DNA of 64,000 nucleotides. Source: Xanthobacter aminoxidans (GTDB lineage: Bacteria; Pseudomonadota; Alphaproteobacteria; Rhizobiales; Xanthobacteraceae). The notes below the pieces were generated by a model. That model was not told the DNA's origin, searched no databases, and worked only from the letters and a program-made list of their open reading frames with translations. A program made the position numbers and the translations under genes. Positions 17,598 to 25,971 of the stretch are shown here, in pieces (position 1 is the first letter of the stretch; the number at the start of each line of letters is the position of its first letter). The stretch spans positions 62,001-126,000 of the forward strand of contig NZ_JAMJXC010000009.1 in assembly GCF_023571765.1 (NCBI RefSeq), in the 5' to 3' direction.

Positions 17598-18374
17598 TCA
17601 TGCGCCGGTGAACACGGGCGCGCGTTTCTCGCGGAAGGCCGCCACCGCCTCCGCATGGTCGGCCGTCTGGGTGAGGCGGATCTGGTGCTGCGCCTCCGCG
17701 GCGAGGACTTCCGGGAGCGTGCCGGCCCGGGCGATCTCGAAATTGCGCTTCATGTAGCGATAGGCGGCCGTGGGGCCGGAGGCCATTCGGGTGGCAAGGC
17801 GCGCGATCTCGTCCGAGAACGCCTCGTCCGGAACAACCCGCGTGAGCAGCCCGATCCGTAGCGCCTCCTGCGCATCGATCTTTTCGGACAGGAGATAAAG
17901 CTCCTGCGCCTTGAGAGGGCCGACCAGCCGCGACAGGAAGAAAGAGCCGCCGAAGTCCCCGGCGAAGCCCACGTTGGCGAAGCTCGTCACAAAACGCGCG
18001 CTCTGTGTGGCAATCCTCAGATCGCACGCGAGGGCGAGCACCAGTCCCGCGCCTGCCGCGGCCCCGTTGATGGCGGCGATCGTCACCTTCGGGCACTGGC
18101 TGAGGGCGAGGATCGAGCCGTGCTTGCGCTGGAGTTCATCGTAGCGCTCCTCCAGGGTGCCGGTGCGCCCCTGCATGGCCTTCACGTCGCCGCCGGCACA
18201 GAAGGCCCGCCCGGTTCCGGTGATGACGATGGCTCGCACGTTCGGATCACGTCCAAGGCGAGGGATCGCCTCGATGAGGCCGTCGAACATGGCGAGGGAG
18301 AGGGCGTTTGCGGCCTCGGGACGGTTCAGGCGCAGTGTCGCGACACCGCCTTCGAGCGTTTCGACCAGATCCAT
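17598..18374 (-). CDS. Enoyl-CoA hydratase/isomerase (crotonase) family protein
   Basis: Crotonase-fold enzyme of 258 residues from the ATG at 18374 (GGGGAAA upstream). Oxyanion-hole segments: GRAFCAGGDVKAM (55-67) and AAINGAAAGAGLVLALACDL (100-119). At the usual second glutamate the sequence is GFAGDFGGS with Asp140, as in isomerase-like and PaaG-type members, so hydratase activity is not certain. It is the first gene of a leftward pair with the carboxyltransferase and may hydrate or isomerise the carboxylated enoyl-CoA. Divergent from the thioesterase. Confidence 0.88.
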   Translation of the reverse strand: MDLVETLEGGVATLRLNRPEAANALSLAMFDGLIEAIPRLGRDPNVRAIVITGTGRAFCAGGDVKAMQGRTGTLEERYDELQRKHGSILALSQCPKVTIAAINGAAAGAGLVLALACDLRIATQSARFVTSFANVGFAGDFGGSFFLSRLVGPLKAQELYLLSEKIDAQEALRIGLLTRVVPDEAFSDEIARLATRMASGPTAAYRYMKRNFEIARAGTLPEVLAAEAQHQIRLTQTADHAEAVAAFREKRAPVFTGA

Positions 18375-18464
18375 CGAAGCATTTCCCCGAACTTGTTCTG
18401 TCGGCTGAGTGCTACCATGGTCCTGCGAGACTCGCCCGCGGTCCAGTTGTTCTCCATCGAGAGC

Positions 18465-18476
18465 ACACATATGGGG
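18465..18476. promoter_or_regulatory. Candidate operator, ACACATATGGGG
   Basis: Lies in the 292-bp divergent region between crotonase (91 bp) and thioesterase (191 bp). The surrounding GAGCACACATATG also occurs on the complement at 35395-35408, so this pair matches beyond the 12-bp core. Confidence 0.5.
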
Positions 18477-18666
18477 TTTTGCTGGCTGGCAGGTGGACAG
18501 AAACGGGCTGGGCCGCCGAGGATTCGTCGCTGACGGGGGAACGGGCGATCGCTCGGCCAAGCCGTTCGGAGTTTCCCATGATCGCTTTGGAGAGAAGGGC
18601 GTGTCGCGCCCCGGCTTCGATTCCGTCTCAACTGCAATGCCTTCGCCACCAATGCACGAGTGCCGA

Positions 18667-19101
18667 ATGAACGCCCCCGTGACAGGCGCTTTCCACGACC
18701 TCGCCAGAATCCAGGGGCGGCTCGATCGCACGCCGTTCAACGCCTGGCTCGGGCTGCGCGCCGTATCCGCGTCGCCCGACGGCGTGGTGTTCGAACTCGA
18801 GGCGCGGCAGGAGTTCGTTTCCACGCCGGAGCGTCAGATCGTGCACGGCGGTGTCCTGGCGAGCCTGCTCGATGCGGCAGCCATCTACGCGGTTATCACC
18901 GCGACGGGTTGCCTTCAGACGACCGTGGATCTGCGTGTGGATTATCACGCCACTGCCGCCGTGGGGGTGCTCCGCGCGCGGGGCACGCTCGTTCGGCTTG
19001 GCAAGACCCTCTCCTGCTCCGAGGCGCGGGTTGAAGACCATTCCGGCAGGCTGGTGGCGAGCGGGCGCGGAACCTTTCTCAATCTCGGCCTCCCGGCCTG
19101 A
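18667..19101 (+). CDS. PaaI-type hot-dog thioesterase
   Basis: Hydrolyses acyl-CoA thioesters, 144 residues from the ATG at 18667. The family active-site segment is IVHGGVLASLLDAAAIYA: HGG at 60-62 and Asp69 as the likely catalytic residue. TVDLRVDYHATA and GRGTFLNLGLPA complete the hot-dog fold. A housekeeping role in CoA recycling when dead-end thioesters accumulate would suit a catabolic island. It is a single rightward gene with a strong terminator directly after it. Confidence 0.88.
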   Translation: MNAPVTGAFHDLARIQGRLDRTPFNAWLGLRAVSASPDGVVFELEARQEFVSTPERQIVHGGVLASLLDAAAIYAVITATGCLQTTVDLRVDYHATAAVGVLRARGTLVRLGKTLSCSEARVEDHSGRLVASGRGTFLNLGLPA

Positions 19102-19140
19102 CCGTTCCTCCCGGGGGAGACCCCTTGCTCCCTCACTTGC

Positions 19141-19171
19141 GGGCGACGCGAAAGCGTCGCCCGATCTTTTT
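19141..19171 (+). terminator. Rho-independent terminator after the thioesterase gene
   Basis: GGGCGACGC and GCGTCGCCC form a perfect 9-bp stem closed by a GAAA tetraloop (19150-19153), followed by GATCTTTTT. It isolates the thioesterase from tctBA. Confidence 0.92.
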
Positions 19172-19283
19172 GCGCGGAGATCTCCTCCGGTCATGCGAGC
19201 CGCGCGCCGGGCGGATCAACACATTCATGTCGGTTTGGCCTGCCGAGTATCCCGCCGGATTTACCAGGTACGCGGCACGTATA

Positions 19284-19312
19284 TTGTTACTCAAAGTAAT
19301 GGATAAGATATA
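19284..19312 (+). promoter_or_regulatory. Candidate promoter and small palindrome before tctBA
   Basis: TTGTTA (19284-19289) and GATATA (19307-19312) are 17 bp apart, an acceptable sigma-70 layout in an unusually AT-rich stretch. The perfect palindrome TTACT-CAA-AGTAA (19287-19299) overlaps the -35 and could be an operator. A weak copy of the island motif (GCACGTATATTG, 19275-19286) overlaps the left edge. Confidence 0.35.
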
Positions 19313-19331
19313 TTACGTTAGGTGAGGTTAG

Positions 19332-19850
19332 ATGCAAAATAAAAATAACATGCCGGGTGGGGGAGGGGGGCTGGATCAGCCGCGGTCCTCGGAGATCTGG
19401 AGGGATCGTCGCGCCGGTCTCCTGATGGCGGGCATCGGGGCCTTCGCCGCGGTGACAGGAGCACGATACGGCATCGGGACATTGAGCCGGATCGGCCCCG
19501 GCTTCTTTCCCACCGTGCTCGGCATCGTGCTCGTCGTTCTGGGCCTTGCCATCGCGTTCACCGCCACGCTGGCGCAGGACCATGAGGCCGGTCATGGACA
19601 CGCGGCCCAGGACGCGCCCGTGGATTGGCGCGGCTATGTGGCCATTGTCGCCAGCATGGTCCTCTTCATTGTCCTGACGCCGGTCCTCGGCCTCGTCCCC
19701 GGCACATTCGCCTGCGTGTTCACGGCCGCGATGGGCGACCGGAAAATGACGGTGCTGAACTCTGCTGTGCTCGCCGCCGTCATCAGCGTGGCCGGAGCCC
19801 TGTTGTTCATCTGGGGCCTGCGTGTCGGCCTTCCCTATTTCGGTTCCTGA
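19332..19850 (+). CDS. tctB: TTT small membrane subunit TctB
   Basis: Small inner-membrane protein of a tripartite tricarboxylate transporter, 172 residues. After a polar N-terminus of about 28 residues come four hydrophobic segments (about 29-45, 55-78, 98-125, 140-165); IGTLSRIGPGFFPTVLGIVL is the usual TctB signature between the first two. GAGG precedes the ATG. It lies 11 bp before tctA in a rightward pair with no adjacent receptor gene; the three Bug receptors at 10369-14976 are candidates. Confidence 0.9.
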   Translation: MQNKNNMPGGGGGLDQPRSSEIWRDRRAGLLMAGIGAFAAVTGARYGIGTLSRIGPGFFPTVLGIVLVVLGLAIAFTATLAQDHEAGHGHAAQDAPVDWRGYVAIVASMVLFIVLTPVLGLVPGTFACVFTAAMGDRKMTVLNSAVLAAVISVAGALLFIWGLRVGLPYFGS

Positions 19851-19861
19851 AGGATCTTGCC

Positions 19862-21391
19862 ATGGAAGCCATCGACGGCCTGATCCACGGTTTCGGAGTT
19901 GCGTTCCAGCTCCAGAATTTCGCCGCCTGCCTCGCCGGCGTGTTCATCGGCAATGTGGTCGGCGTGCTGCCCGGCCTGGGCGTCATGACAGCCATCTCCA
20001 TGCTGCTGCCGCTGACCTTCGCGATGCCGCCGGTTGCCGCGATCCTCATGCTGGCGGGCATCTATTATGGCGCGCAGTACGGCGGAGCGATCTGCTCCAT
20101 CCTGCTCAACCTGCCCTGCCATCCCCCGCACGCGGTCACCTGCCTCGACGGCTACCCGCTCACGCTTAAGGGCAAGGGCGGCACGGCACTCGGCGTGACC
20201 ATGCTGGCCTCCTTCCTCGGCGCCTCCTTCGGCATCGTCCTGATGGTGTTCTTCGCACCCTATCTGGTGCGCATCGCCCTGAACTTCGGCCCGGCGGAAA
20301 TCTCTTCCCTGATGCTCCTGGGGCTGCTCGCGGGCTCGACCCTGGCCCGCGGATCAAAGCTGAAGGGCATGTCCATGACATGCCTTGGCCTGCTCCTGGG
20401 AACGATGGGAACCGACATCAACACCGGTCTCCAGCGCTTCACCTTCGGGTTTCCCGAACTGGACGACGGACTTGAGATTGTCGCGCTCGCGCTCGGGCTG
20501 TTCGGCGTGGCCGAATTTCTCAAGAGCGTGAACGCGGTGGCCCCGGTTTCGACCTCGGCGACGCGCATCCGGATCGCCGACCTGTGGCCCAGCCGATCGG
20601 AACTTCGCACGGCAATCGTGCCCGCTCTGCGCGGGACCCTCGTGGGCAGCCTGTGTTCCATGATCCCCGGCACCGGCCCCACCATCGCGTCCTTCATGGC
20701 CTATGGCCTTGAGAAGCGCGTGTCCCGCCGGCCGCAAGAGTTCGGTCACGGAGCGATCCAGGGCGTGGCCGCCCCGGAAGCTGCGACACACGCTGCCGTG
20801 CAGGGCGACTTCATTCCCACCATGAGCCTCGGCATTCCCGGTGATGCGGTGATGGCGCTCCTGCTCGGGGCGCTGGTGATCCAGGGCATCACGCCGGGAC
20901 CGCAACTCATCACCGAGCATCCGGACATCTTCTGGGGCCTCATCGCCAGCTTCTGGATCGGCAACATCCTGTTGATGGTGATGAACATGCCGATGATCGG
21001 GCTGTGGGTGAAGCTGCTCTCGATCCCCTATCGCTACCTTTATCCGAGTGCCCTCTTCTTCGTGTGCATCGGCGTCTACAGCGTCCGCAGCGACATGTTC
21101 TCGGTGGGTACGACGTTGGCCATCGGCGTATTCGGCCATGTGCTGCTGCGTCACGGCTTCCACCCGGCCCCCATACTGCTGGGTTTCGTGCTGGGCCAGA
21201 GGTTCGAGGAGAACCTGCGTAGGGCGCTGCTCCTGGCGCGCGGCGACCTCTCCATCTTCGTGACCCGGCCCATCAGTCTCGCCTTCCTGCTCACGGCGGT
21301 GCTGCTGCTGGGCGCCCAGCTCTATTTCGCCCTGCGGCGGCGCGACGAAATCCAGCTGCCGCCGAGCGCGTCTCCGATCCTCGACGAGTAA
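19862..21391 (+). CDS. tctA: TTT large membrane subunit TctA
   Basis: Transport channel of a tripartite tricarboxylate transporter, 509 residues with about 11-12 membrane segments. The start at 19862 gives MEAIDGLIHGFGVAF. Family motifs: [47 protein letters not shown], and in the second half FIPTMSLGIPGDAVMALLLGA and GITPGPQL. In the first-repeat loop the usual NLPGE/T-x-SS reads NLPCHPPHAVTCLDG, so residues that normally face the substrate are replaced by Cys, His and prolines. The paralogue at 32788 keeps [12 protein letters not shown]. This suggests different substrate choice or a drifting copy. Confidence 0.92.
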   Translation: MEAIDGLIHGFGVAFQLQNFAACLAGVFIGNVVGVLPGLGVMTAISMLLPLTFAMPPVAAILMLAGIYYGAQYGGAICSILLNLPCHPPHAVTCLDGYPLTLKGKGGTALGVTMLASFLGASFGIVLMVFFAPYLVRIALNFGPAEISSLMLLGLLAGSTLARGSKLKGMSMTCLGLLLGTMGTDINTGLQRFTFGFPELDDGLEIVALALGLFGVAEFLKSVNAVAPVSTSATRIRIADLWPSRSELRTAIVPALRGTLVGSLCSMIPGTGPTIASFMAYGLEKRVSRRPQEFGHGAIQGVAAPEAATHAAVQGDFIPTMSLGIPGDAVMALLLGALVIQGITPGPQLITEHPDIFWGLIASFWIGNILLMVMNMPMIGLWVKLLSIPYRYLYPSALFFVCIGVYSVRSDMFSVGTTLAIGVFGHVLLRHGFHPAPILLGFVLGQRFEENLRRALLLARGDLSIFVTRPISLAFLLTAVLLLGAQLYFALRRRDEIQLPPSASPILDE

Positions 21392-21458
21392 GGGGCGGCA
21401 GGGGGATCTTCGGGAAGAGGGAAAGCGCGGCGCGCAAGCCGGCGAACGTGCGGATGTC

Positions 21459-21498
21459 AGAAAAGAAAAAAGGCCGCGGATCGGATCCGCGGCCTTTC
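21459..21498. terminator. Bidirectional Rho-independent terminator
   Basis: GGCCGCGGAT (21472-21481) and ATCCGCGGCC (21485-21494) form a perfect 10-bp stem with a 3-nt loop. On the complement it is followed by CCTTTTTTCTTTTC, ideal for the leftward hydratase operon; on the + strand by TTTCTG, serving tctBA. Confidence 0.92.
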
Positions 21499-21538
21499 TG
21501 CATTCGCTAGGTTCAAGCGCTCGATAGGGGCGCCCGGA

Positions 21539-22396
21539 TCAGGCGATCTCCGCGCGGCCGTTGCCGATGGCGACGACGCCGCGCTCCACGGAGCGTGTCT
21601 CGAAGCTGACAACGGGGCCGTCCTGCCAGATGCTCACGGCGAAGGTCTCGCCAGGGAAGACCGGCGCCGTGAAGCGTGCAGAGATCGCGCGCAGTCGGGC
21701 CGGATCGTAGCCGCAGACGCTCTTGAGGATCGCGTGCCCCGTCACGCCGTAGGTGGCGAGCCCGTGGAGGATGGGCTGCGGGAAGCCCGCCTTGGCCGCC
21801 ACGTCGGGATCGCTGTGGAGTGGATTGTAGTCGCCGCTCAGCCGGTACACGAGTGCGGCGTTGGGATTGGTCTTCAGTTCGCAGACCACGTCCGGCGCGC
21901 GCTCGGGCACCTTGTGGGGCGCCGGCGTCGGCCGGGCCGGGCCGCCAAAGCCTCCGTCGCCGCGGCAGAAGGTGCTCTGGGTGATGCTGGCGATGCGCTC
22001 GCCCGTCACCGCGTCGGTCAACTCCCGCTCCGACACCACCACCGCGCCCTTGCCGGTGCCCTTGTCGATCACATCGACAACCCGCGTGCGCGTGACCAGC
22101 GTGCCCTCCACCGGAAGTGGCCGGTGGAGCACGAGGCCTTGCTCGCCATGAACCACCTTCACGTAGTCGATGCCGGTGTCGAGGTTGCGGATCCAGGAAC
22201 CGGGGCTCGCCAGAACCACGGCCATGGTCGGCAGGGCGCAGAGGGCCTTTTCGTAGACGAAACGCAGCTGCTCGCGGTCCGTCGGGTCGTGACCGAGACC
22301 GACGCCCAGAGCATAAAGCATGGTGTCGCGCGCCGTGTAGGTCTGCCGCACGTCGGGGATGGCCAGCGCCATGAGTTTTTCGTAGTCGATGGCCAT
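21539..22396 (-). CDS. MaoC-family (R)-specific enoyl-CoA hydratase 2
   Basis: Double hot-dog hydratase of 285 residues from the ATG at 22396 (MAIDYEKLMALAIPDVRQTY). The C-terminal half carries the hydratase-2 motif YRLSGDYNPLHSDPDVAAKA (184-203) with catalytic Asp189, Asn191 and His194, as in the hydratase domain of peroxisomal multifunctional enzyme 2 (MFE-2). It makes (R)-3-hydroxyacyl-CoA, which suits the SDR encoded just upstream: the two overlap by one base (TGATG) and together equal a split MFE-2. Last gene of the leftward operon ending at the terminator at 21459-21498. Confidence 0.93.
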   Translation of the reverse strand: MAIDYEKLMALAIPDVRQTYTARDTMLYALGVGLGHDPTDREQLRFVYEKALCALPTMAVVLASPGSWIRNLDTGIDYVKVVHGEQGLVLHRPLPVEGTLVTRTRVVDVIDKGTGKGAVVVSERELTDAVTGERIASITQSTFCRGDGGFGGPARPTPAPHKVPERAPDVVCELKTNPNAALVYRLSGDYNPLHSDPDVAAKAGFPQPILHGLATYGVTGHAILKSVCGYDPARLRAISARFTAPVFPGETFAVSIWQDGPVVSFETRSVERGVVAIGNGRAEIA

Positions 22397-23316
22397 CAGA
22401 TCGGATCCCAGGTGAAGACGTCGCTGGACCGCTCGAGCGGCGTCAGCCCTGCGGCGAAGGCGCCCTTCGCGACGGAATCGACCAACTCCGGCGTCCATCC
22501 GTCCGACATCTGCACGGAGCGAACCGGGCGCGGCTGGCTGAACAGATAGAGTTCGTTGTTGCGGACCCCGAAGATCTGGCCGGAAACGTCCGCCGCTTTG
22601 TCCGAAGCCAGCCAGACCGCCAGCGGGGCGATCTTTTCGGGCGTCATCTGCTGGAATCGTTCGACCCGTTGGCGCTGTTCCTCGGTTTCGGTGGGCAGCG
22701 AACTGGTCATGCGGCTCCACGCGAAGGGCGCGATGCAGTTGGAGCGCACGTTGTAGCGCTGCATGTCCAGGGCGATGGCCCGCGACAGGCCGACCATGCC
22801 CATCTTGGCGGCCATGTAGTTCGCCTGGCCGAAATTGCCGATGAGCCCGGAGGTGGACGTCATGTGCACATAGGTGCCGCCGTTCTGTTCGCGGAACTGG
22901 GAGGCTGCCGCGCGGCTGAGCAGGAAGCTGCCCATGAGGTGCACCTGGATGACATCGTTCCAGTCCACGTAGCTCATCTTGTGGAACATGGTGTCGCGCA
23001 GGATGCCGGCATTGTTCACCACGGCGTCGAGGCGGCCGAAGCGTTCCACCGCGGCGGCGACGATACGCTCGCCGTTTGCCGGTTCGACGATGGACAGCGT
23101 GCTCGCGAGCGCCTCGCCGCCCATGGCCTCGATCTCTGCCACGACCTCCTGTGCCGGGCCTGCATCCTGTCCGCTGCCCGCGAGGCTTGCGCCGATGTCG
23201 ACGACGACCACGGCAGCGCCTTCGGCAGCCATGCCGAGGGCAATCGCCCGGCCGATGCCGCGTCCGCCGCCGGTGACGACGGCGACCTTTCCGGCCATCA
23301 TCTTTTGCATGCTCAT
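22396..23316 (-). CDS. SDR-family dehydrogenase, MFE-2 type 3-hydroxyacyl-CoA dehydrogenase
   Basis: NAD(P)-dependent dehydrogenase of 306 residues. TGGGRGIG at 15-22, NNAG at 101-104, catalytic Ser154/156 region (HMTSTSG), Tyr167 and Lys171 in GQANYMAAKMG. The longer loop GASLAGSGQDAG and the C-terminal extension ending TPLERSSDVFTWDPI are typical of the dehydrogenase domain of multifunctional enzyme 2. It is translationally coupled to the hydratase 2 gene, so the pair should convert enoyl-CoA to 3-ketoacyl-CoA through the (R)-hydroxy intermediate. It begins 11 bp after the BadH-like gene. Confidence 0.9.
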   Translation of the reverse strand: MSMQKMMAGKVAVVTGGGRGIGRAIALGMAAEGAAVVVVDIGASLAGSGQDAGPAQEVVAEIEAMGGEALASTLSIVEPANGERIVAAAVERFGRLDAVVNNAGILRDTMFHKMSYVDWNDVIQVHLMGSFLLSRAAASQFREQNGGTYVHMTSTSGLIGNFGQANYMAAKMGMVGLSRAIALDMQRYNVRSNCIAPFAWSRMTSSLPTETEEQRQRVERFQQMTPEKIAPLAVWLASDKAADVSGQIFGVRNNELYLFSQPRPVRSVQMSDGWTPELVDSVAKGAFAAGLTPLERSSDVFTWDPI

Positions 23317-23327
23317 TACGGTCTTCC

Positions 23328-24092
23328 TCAGCCGTGCATGGTCAGGCCGCCCGAGACGCTGATGGTCTGGCCGGTGATGAAGGCGGCGTCGTCGGACAGC
23401 AGGAACGCGATCATGCCCGGATAGTCATCGGGCCTGCCCAGCCGACCGAGAGGGATGGCCCGCGCGAGACCTTCCGCGATCTTCCCGCCGGTGGGCGAGC
23501 TCTTGGCAAACTCGTCGAACAGCGGCGTGTCGGTGGGGCCGGGACAGACCACGTTCAGCGTCACGTTCTTGCGCGCCATTTCGCGGGCCATGGTCTTGGT
23601 GAAGGAGGCGATGCCGCCCTTGCACGCGGAATAGACCGCCTCGCCGGAGGAGCCCACGCGCCCCGCGTCGGACGCGATGGAGACGACGCGGCCGAAGCCG
23701 CGCTGCGCCATGCGGGGAACGACGACGTGGTGAAGGTTGAGCGGGCCGTAGAGATTGATGGCGATGACCTTGTCCCAGAAGGCCTGGTCGGTGTCGAGGA
23801 AGGGAATGGGCTTGTCCCAGCCGGCGACATTGGCGAGCAGCTCGACCGGCCCCGCCTCTGCCTCGAATGCGTCGACCGCCGCGGCGACGGCGGCGCGATC
23901 GGCGATGTCACAGGCATAGGCGATGGCCTTGCCGGGACCCTCGGCAAGGCGCGTCGTTTCCTGCGCGCCATCGAGGTCGCGGTCGAGGACACCGACAACA
24001 CACCCCTCCTCGACCAGACGCAACACCGTTGCGCGGCCGATGCCGCTTGCTCCGCCCGTCAGAATTACGCGGCGACCCTCGAGACCTCGCAT
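23328..24092 (-). CDS. badH: SDR dehydrogenase resembling 2-hydroxycyclohexanecarboxyl-CoA dehydrogenase (BadH)
   Basis: NAD-dependent alcohol dehydrogenase, 254 residues from the ATG at 24092 (MRGLEGRRVILTGGASGIG). TGGASGIG is at 12-19, Ser141, Tyr154 and Lys158 form the catalytic triad. NVAGWDKPIPF, HHVVVPRM, SIASDAGRVGSSGEAVYSAC and NVVCPGPTDTPLF match what I remember of Rhodopseudomonas BadH, which oxidises 2-hydroxycyclohexane-1-carboxyl-CoA to the 2-keto ester before ring opening by BadI. A BadI homologue is encoded at 48516. First gene of a leftward operon with the split MFE-2. The assignment is from recalled similarity and other hydroxyacyl-CoA substrates are possible. Confidence 0.75.
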   Translation of the reverse strand: MRGLEGRRVILTGGASGIGRATVLRLVEEGCVVGVLDRDLDGAQETTRLAEGPGKAIAYACDIADRAAVAAAVDAFEAEAGPVELLANVAGWDKPIPFLDTDQAFWDKVIAINLYGPLNLHHVVVPRMAQRGFGRVVSIASDAGRVGSSGEAVYSACKGGIASFTKTMAREMARKNVTLNVVCPGPTDTPLFDEFAKSSPTGGKIAEGLARAIPLGRLGRPDDYPGMIAFLLSDDAAFITGQTISVSGGLTMHG

Positions 24093-24286
24093 CGTAAACC
24101 ACTCCCTGTCGCATTCGCATGGGGAGACAAGCGCGCCCTTTCCGGCACGCCCACCCAAGCTCGATCCTGCGTGAACACCCGCACCTGTCGGCCGGCCCCC
24201 CCGGCGCGTCATGCGGCCACCGCTGTGCGAAAGTGGCTGCGCCCGCCGTGCGAGCCAAGGCCTTGGCGCCGCGAAGCACCGCTTCA

Positions 24287-24298
24287 ACACGTATGTGG
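24287..24298. promoter_or_regulatory. Candidate operator, ACACGTATGTGG
   Basis: Motif copy in the 286-bp divergent region between the BadH-like operon (195 bp) and the thiolase operon (81 bp). Confidence 0.5.
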
Positions 24299-24378
24299 AG
24301 GTCGCGCCGTTCTCGCCCGACGCACTGTCCCGTCTGCGCCTCAGCAAATATCGTCCGGGCATCTCACCGGAGCCGCCC

Positions 24379-25539
24379 ATGCAGGAAGGCGCGTTCATCG
24401 TCGGAGCGTTCGAGCATCCGACCCGCAAGGCACCCGACAAGACGATCGCCCAGCTTCACGCGGAAGTGGCCGCGGGTGCTCTCGCCGACGCCGGGCTCAC
24501 GCCCGCCGATGTGGACGGCTACTTCTGCTCGGGCGACGCGCCCGGCATGGGGCCGCTGACCATGGCGGACTATCTTGGCCTGCGTGTGCGGCACTACGAC
24601 AGCACGGACGTCGGCGGCTGCTCCTACATCGCCCATGTGGCCCACGCCGCGCAGGCCATCGCCGCCGGCAAGTGCAATGTCGCGCTTATCACCCTTGCGG
24701 GTCGTCCGCGGAGCGAGGGCCTGACCACCATGCCCGTGCGGACGGCGGACGAGCGCAATCCCGATTCCACCTGGGAAAACCACTTCGGAATCCAGACCGT
24801 CAACATGTACGCCATGGTCGCCATGCGCCACATGTATGAGTTCGGCACCACGCCGGAGCAGCTCGCCTGGATCAAGGTCGCGGCCTCCCACCACGCGCAG
24901 CACAATCCGAATGCCATGCTGCGTGACGTCGTCAGCGTCGAGGATGTGGTGAACTCGCCCCTGGTGGCCGACCCGCTCCACCGGCTGGATTGCTGCGTGG
25001 TCAGCGACGGCGGCGGAGCCCTGGTCGTTGCCCGGCCCGAGGTTGCGCGCGAGCTGAAGCGTCCGCTGGTCGCCGTGCGAGGCTGCGGCGAGAGCCTGAA
25101 AGGCACGTTCGGCGGCGAGGTGGATCTCACCTGGTCGGCGGCGCGCGCGTCTGGAGCCGGCGCCTTCGCAGAGGCGGGCGTCACGCCGGCCGACATCAAG
25201 TACGCCTCCATCTACGACAGCTTTACCATCACCGTCCTCATGCAGATTGAGGATCTCGGCTTCTGCGCCAAGGGGGAGGGTGGGCGCTTCGTCGCCGATG
25301 GAAACCTCATCTCGGGGATCGGACGGCTGCCCTTCAACACCGACGGCGGCGGGCTATGCAGCAACCATCCGGCCAACCGGGGCGGCGTCACCAAGGTGAT
25401 CGAGGCGGTGCGCCAGGCGCGCGGAGAAGCGCATCCCGCGGTGCAGGTGAAGAATGCCGATCTGGTCATCGCGTCCGGCATTGGCGGGCTTCTCGGCGCG
25501 CGCCATGCCTCCGCGACCCTCATCCTCGAAAGGCATTGA
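24379..25539 (+). CDS. Lipid-transfer-type thiolase (SCP-x/Ltp2-like)
   Basis: Thiolase-fold enzyme of 386 residues from the ATG at 24379. STDVGGCSYIAHVAHAA puts a cysteine (Cys81) at the nucleophile site; IYDSFTITVLMQIEDLGFC and GEGGRF are hallmarks of the SCP-x/Ltp group, and GGGLCSNHPANRGG carries His330. Members either thiolyse 3-ketoacyl-CoAs or, with a DUF35 partner, act as retro-aldolases that shorten branched side chains (Ltp2-ChsH2 in steroid breakdown). The next gene, 4 bp downstream, is such a DUF35 protein, and a racemase for 2-methyl-branched acyl-CoA follows, which favours branched substrates. Confidence 0.88.
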   Translation: MQEGAFIVGAFEHPTRKAPDKTIAQLHAEVAAGALADAGLTPADVDGYFCSGDAPGMGPLTMADYLGLRVRHYDSTDVGGCSYIAHVAHAAQAIAAGKCNVALITLAGRPRSEGLTTMPVRTADERNPDSTWENHFGIQTVNMYAMVAMRHMYEFGTTPEQLAWIKVAASHHAQHNPNAMLRDVVSVEDVVNSPLVADPLHRLDCCVVSDGGGALVVARPEVARELKRPLVAVRGCGESLKGTFGGEVDLTWSAARASGAGAFAEAGVTPADIKYASIYDSFTITVLMQIEDLGFCAKGEGGRFVADGNLISGIGRLPFNTDGGGLCSNHPANRGGVTKVIEAVRQARGEAHPAVQVKNADLVIASGIGGLLGARHASATLILERH

Positions 25540-25543
25540 CCCG

Positions 25544-25936
25544 ATGGTCGAGCGCGCCATCCCGAGCCCGGTCATCGACGCCGAAAGCGCGCCTTTCTAT
25601 GCCGCCGCGCGGGAGGGACGGTTCCTTGTCCGCCGCTGCACCGAGACAGGCCGTTTCCACTGGTATCCCCGCGCGCTTTGCCCCTTCTCCCTCAAGGAGA
25701 CCGAATGGGTGGAGGCATCGGGGCGAGGTGCAATCTACAGCTACAGCGTCATGCGTCGGGCCGACCCGCCCTATGCCATCGCCTATGTGCGGCTGGAGGA
25801 AGGGCCTGTGATGCTCACCAACATCGTCGAAAGCGACTTCGACGCGCTCGCGGTCGGCCAGAAGGTCGGGCTCGTATTCGTTCCAACCGCCGGGGAGGGC
25901 ACGCCCGTGCCCTGCTTCCGCGTGGTGCGCCCCTGA
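25544..25936 (+). CDS. DUF35 OB-fold protein, partner of the thiolase
   Basis: Small protein of 130 residues from the ATG at 25544. The N-terminal rubredoxin-like part and the C-terminal OB fold (GAIYSYSVMRRADPPYAIAYV, then LEEGPVMLTNIVE) identify the family. Normally four cysteines (CxxC and CPxC) hold zinc; here only Cys32 and Cys46 remain, with Thr35 (CTETG) and Ser49 (CPFS) at the other two places, so zinc binding is probably lost. It is coupled to the thiolase gene; DUF35 proteins form complexes with Ltp-type thiolases and supply part of the acyl-CoA site. Confidence 0.85.
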   Translation: MVERAIPSPVIDAESAPFYAAAREGRFLVRRCTETGRFHWYPRALCPFSLKETEWVEASGRGAIYSYSVMRRADPPYAIAYVRLEEGPVMLTNIVESDFDALAVGQKVGLVFVPTAGEGTPVPCFRVVRP

Positions 25937-25971
25937 GCAGGTCGGCGCGGACACGTCATCGGGAGAATGCA

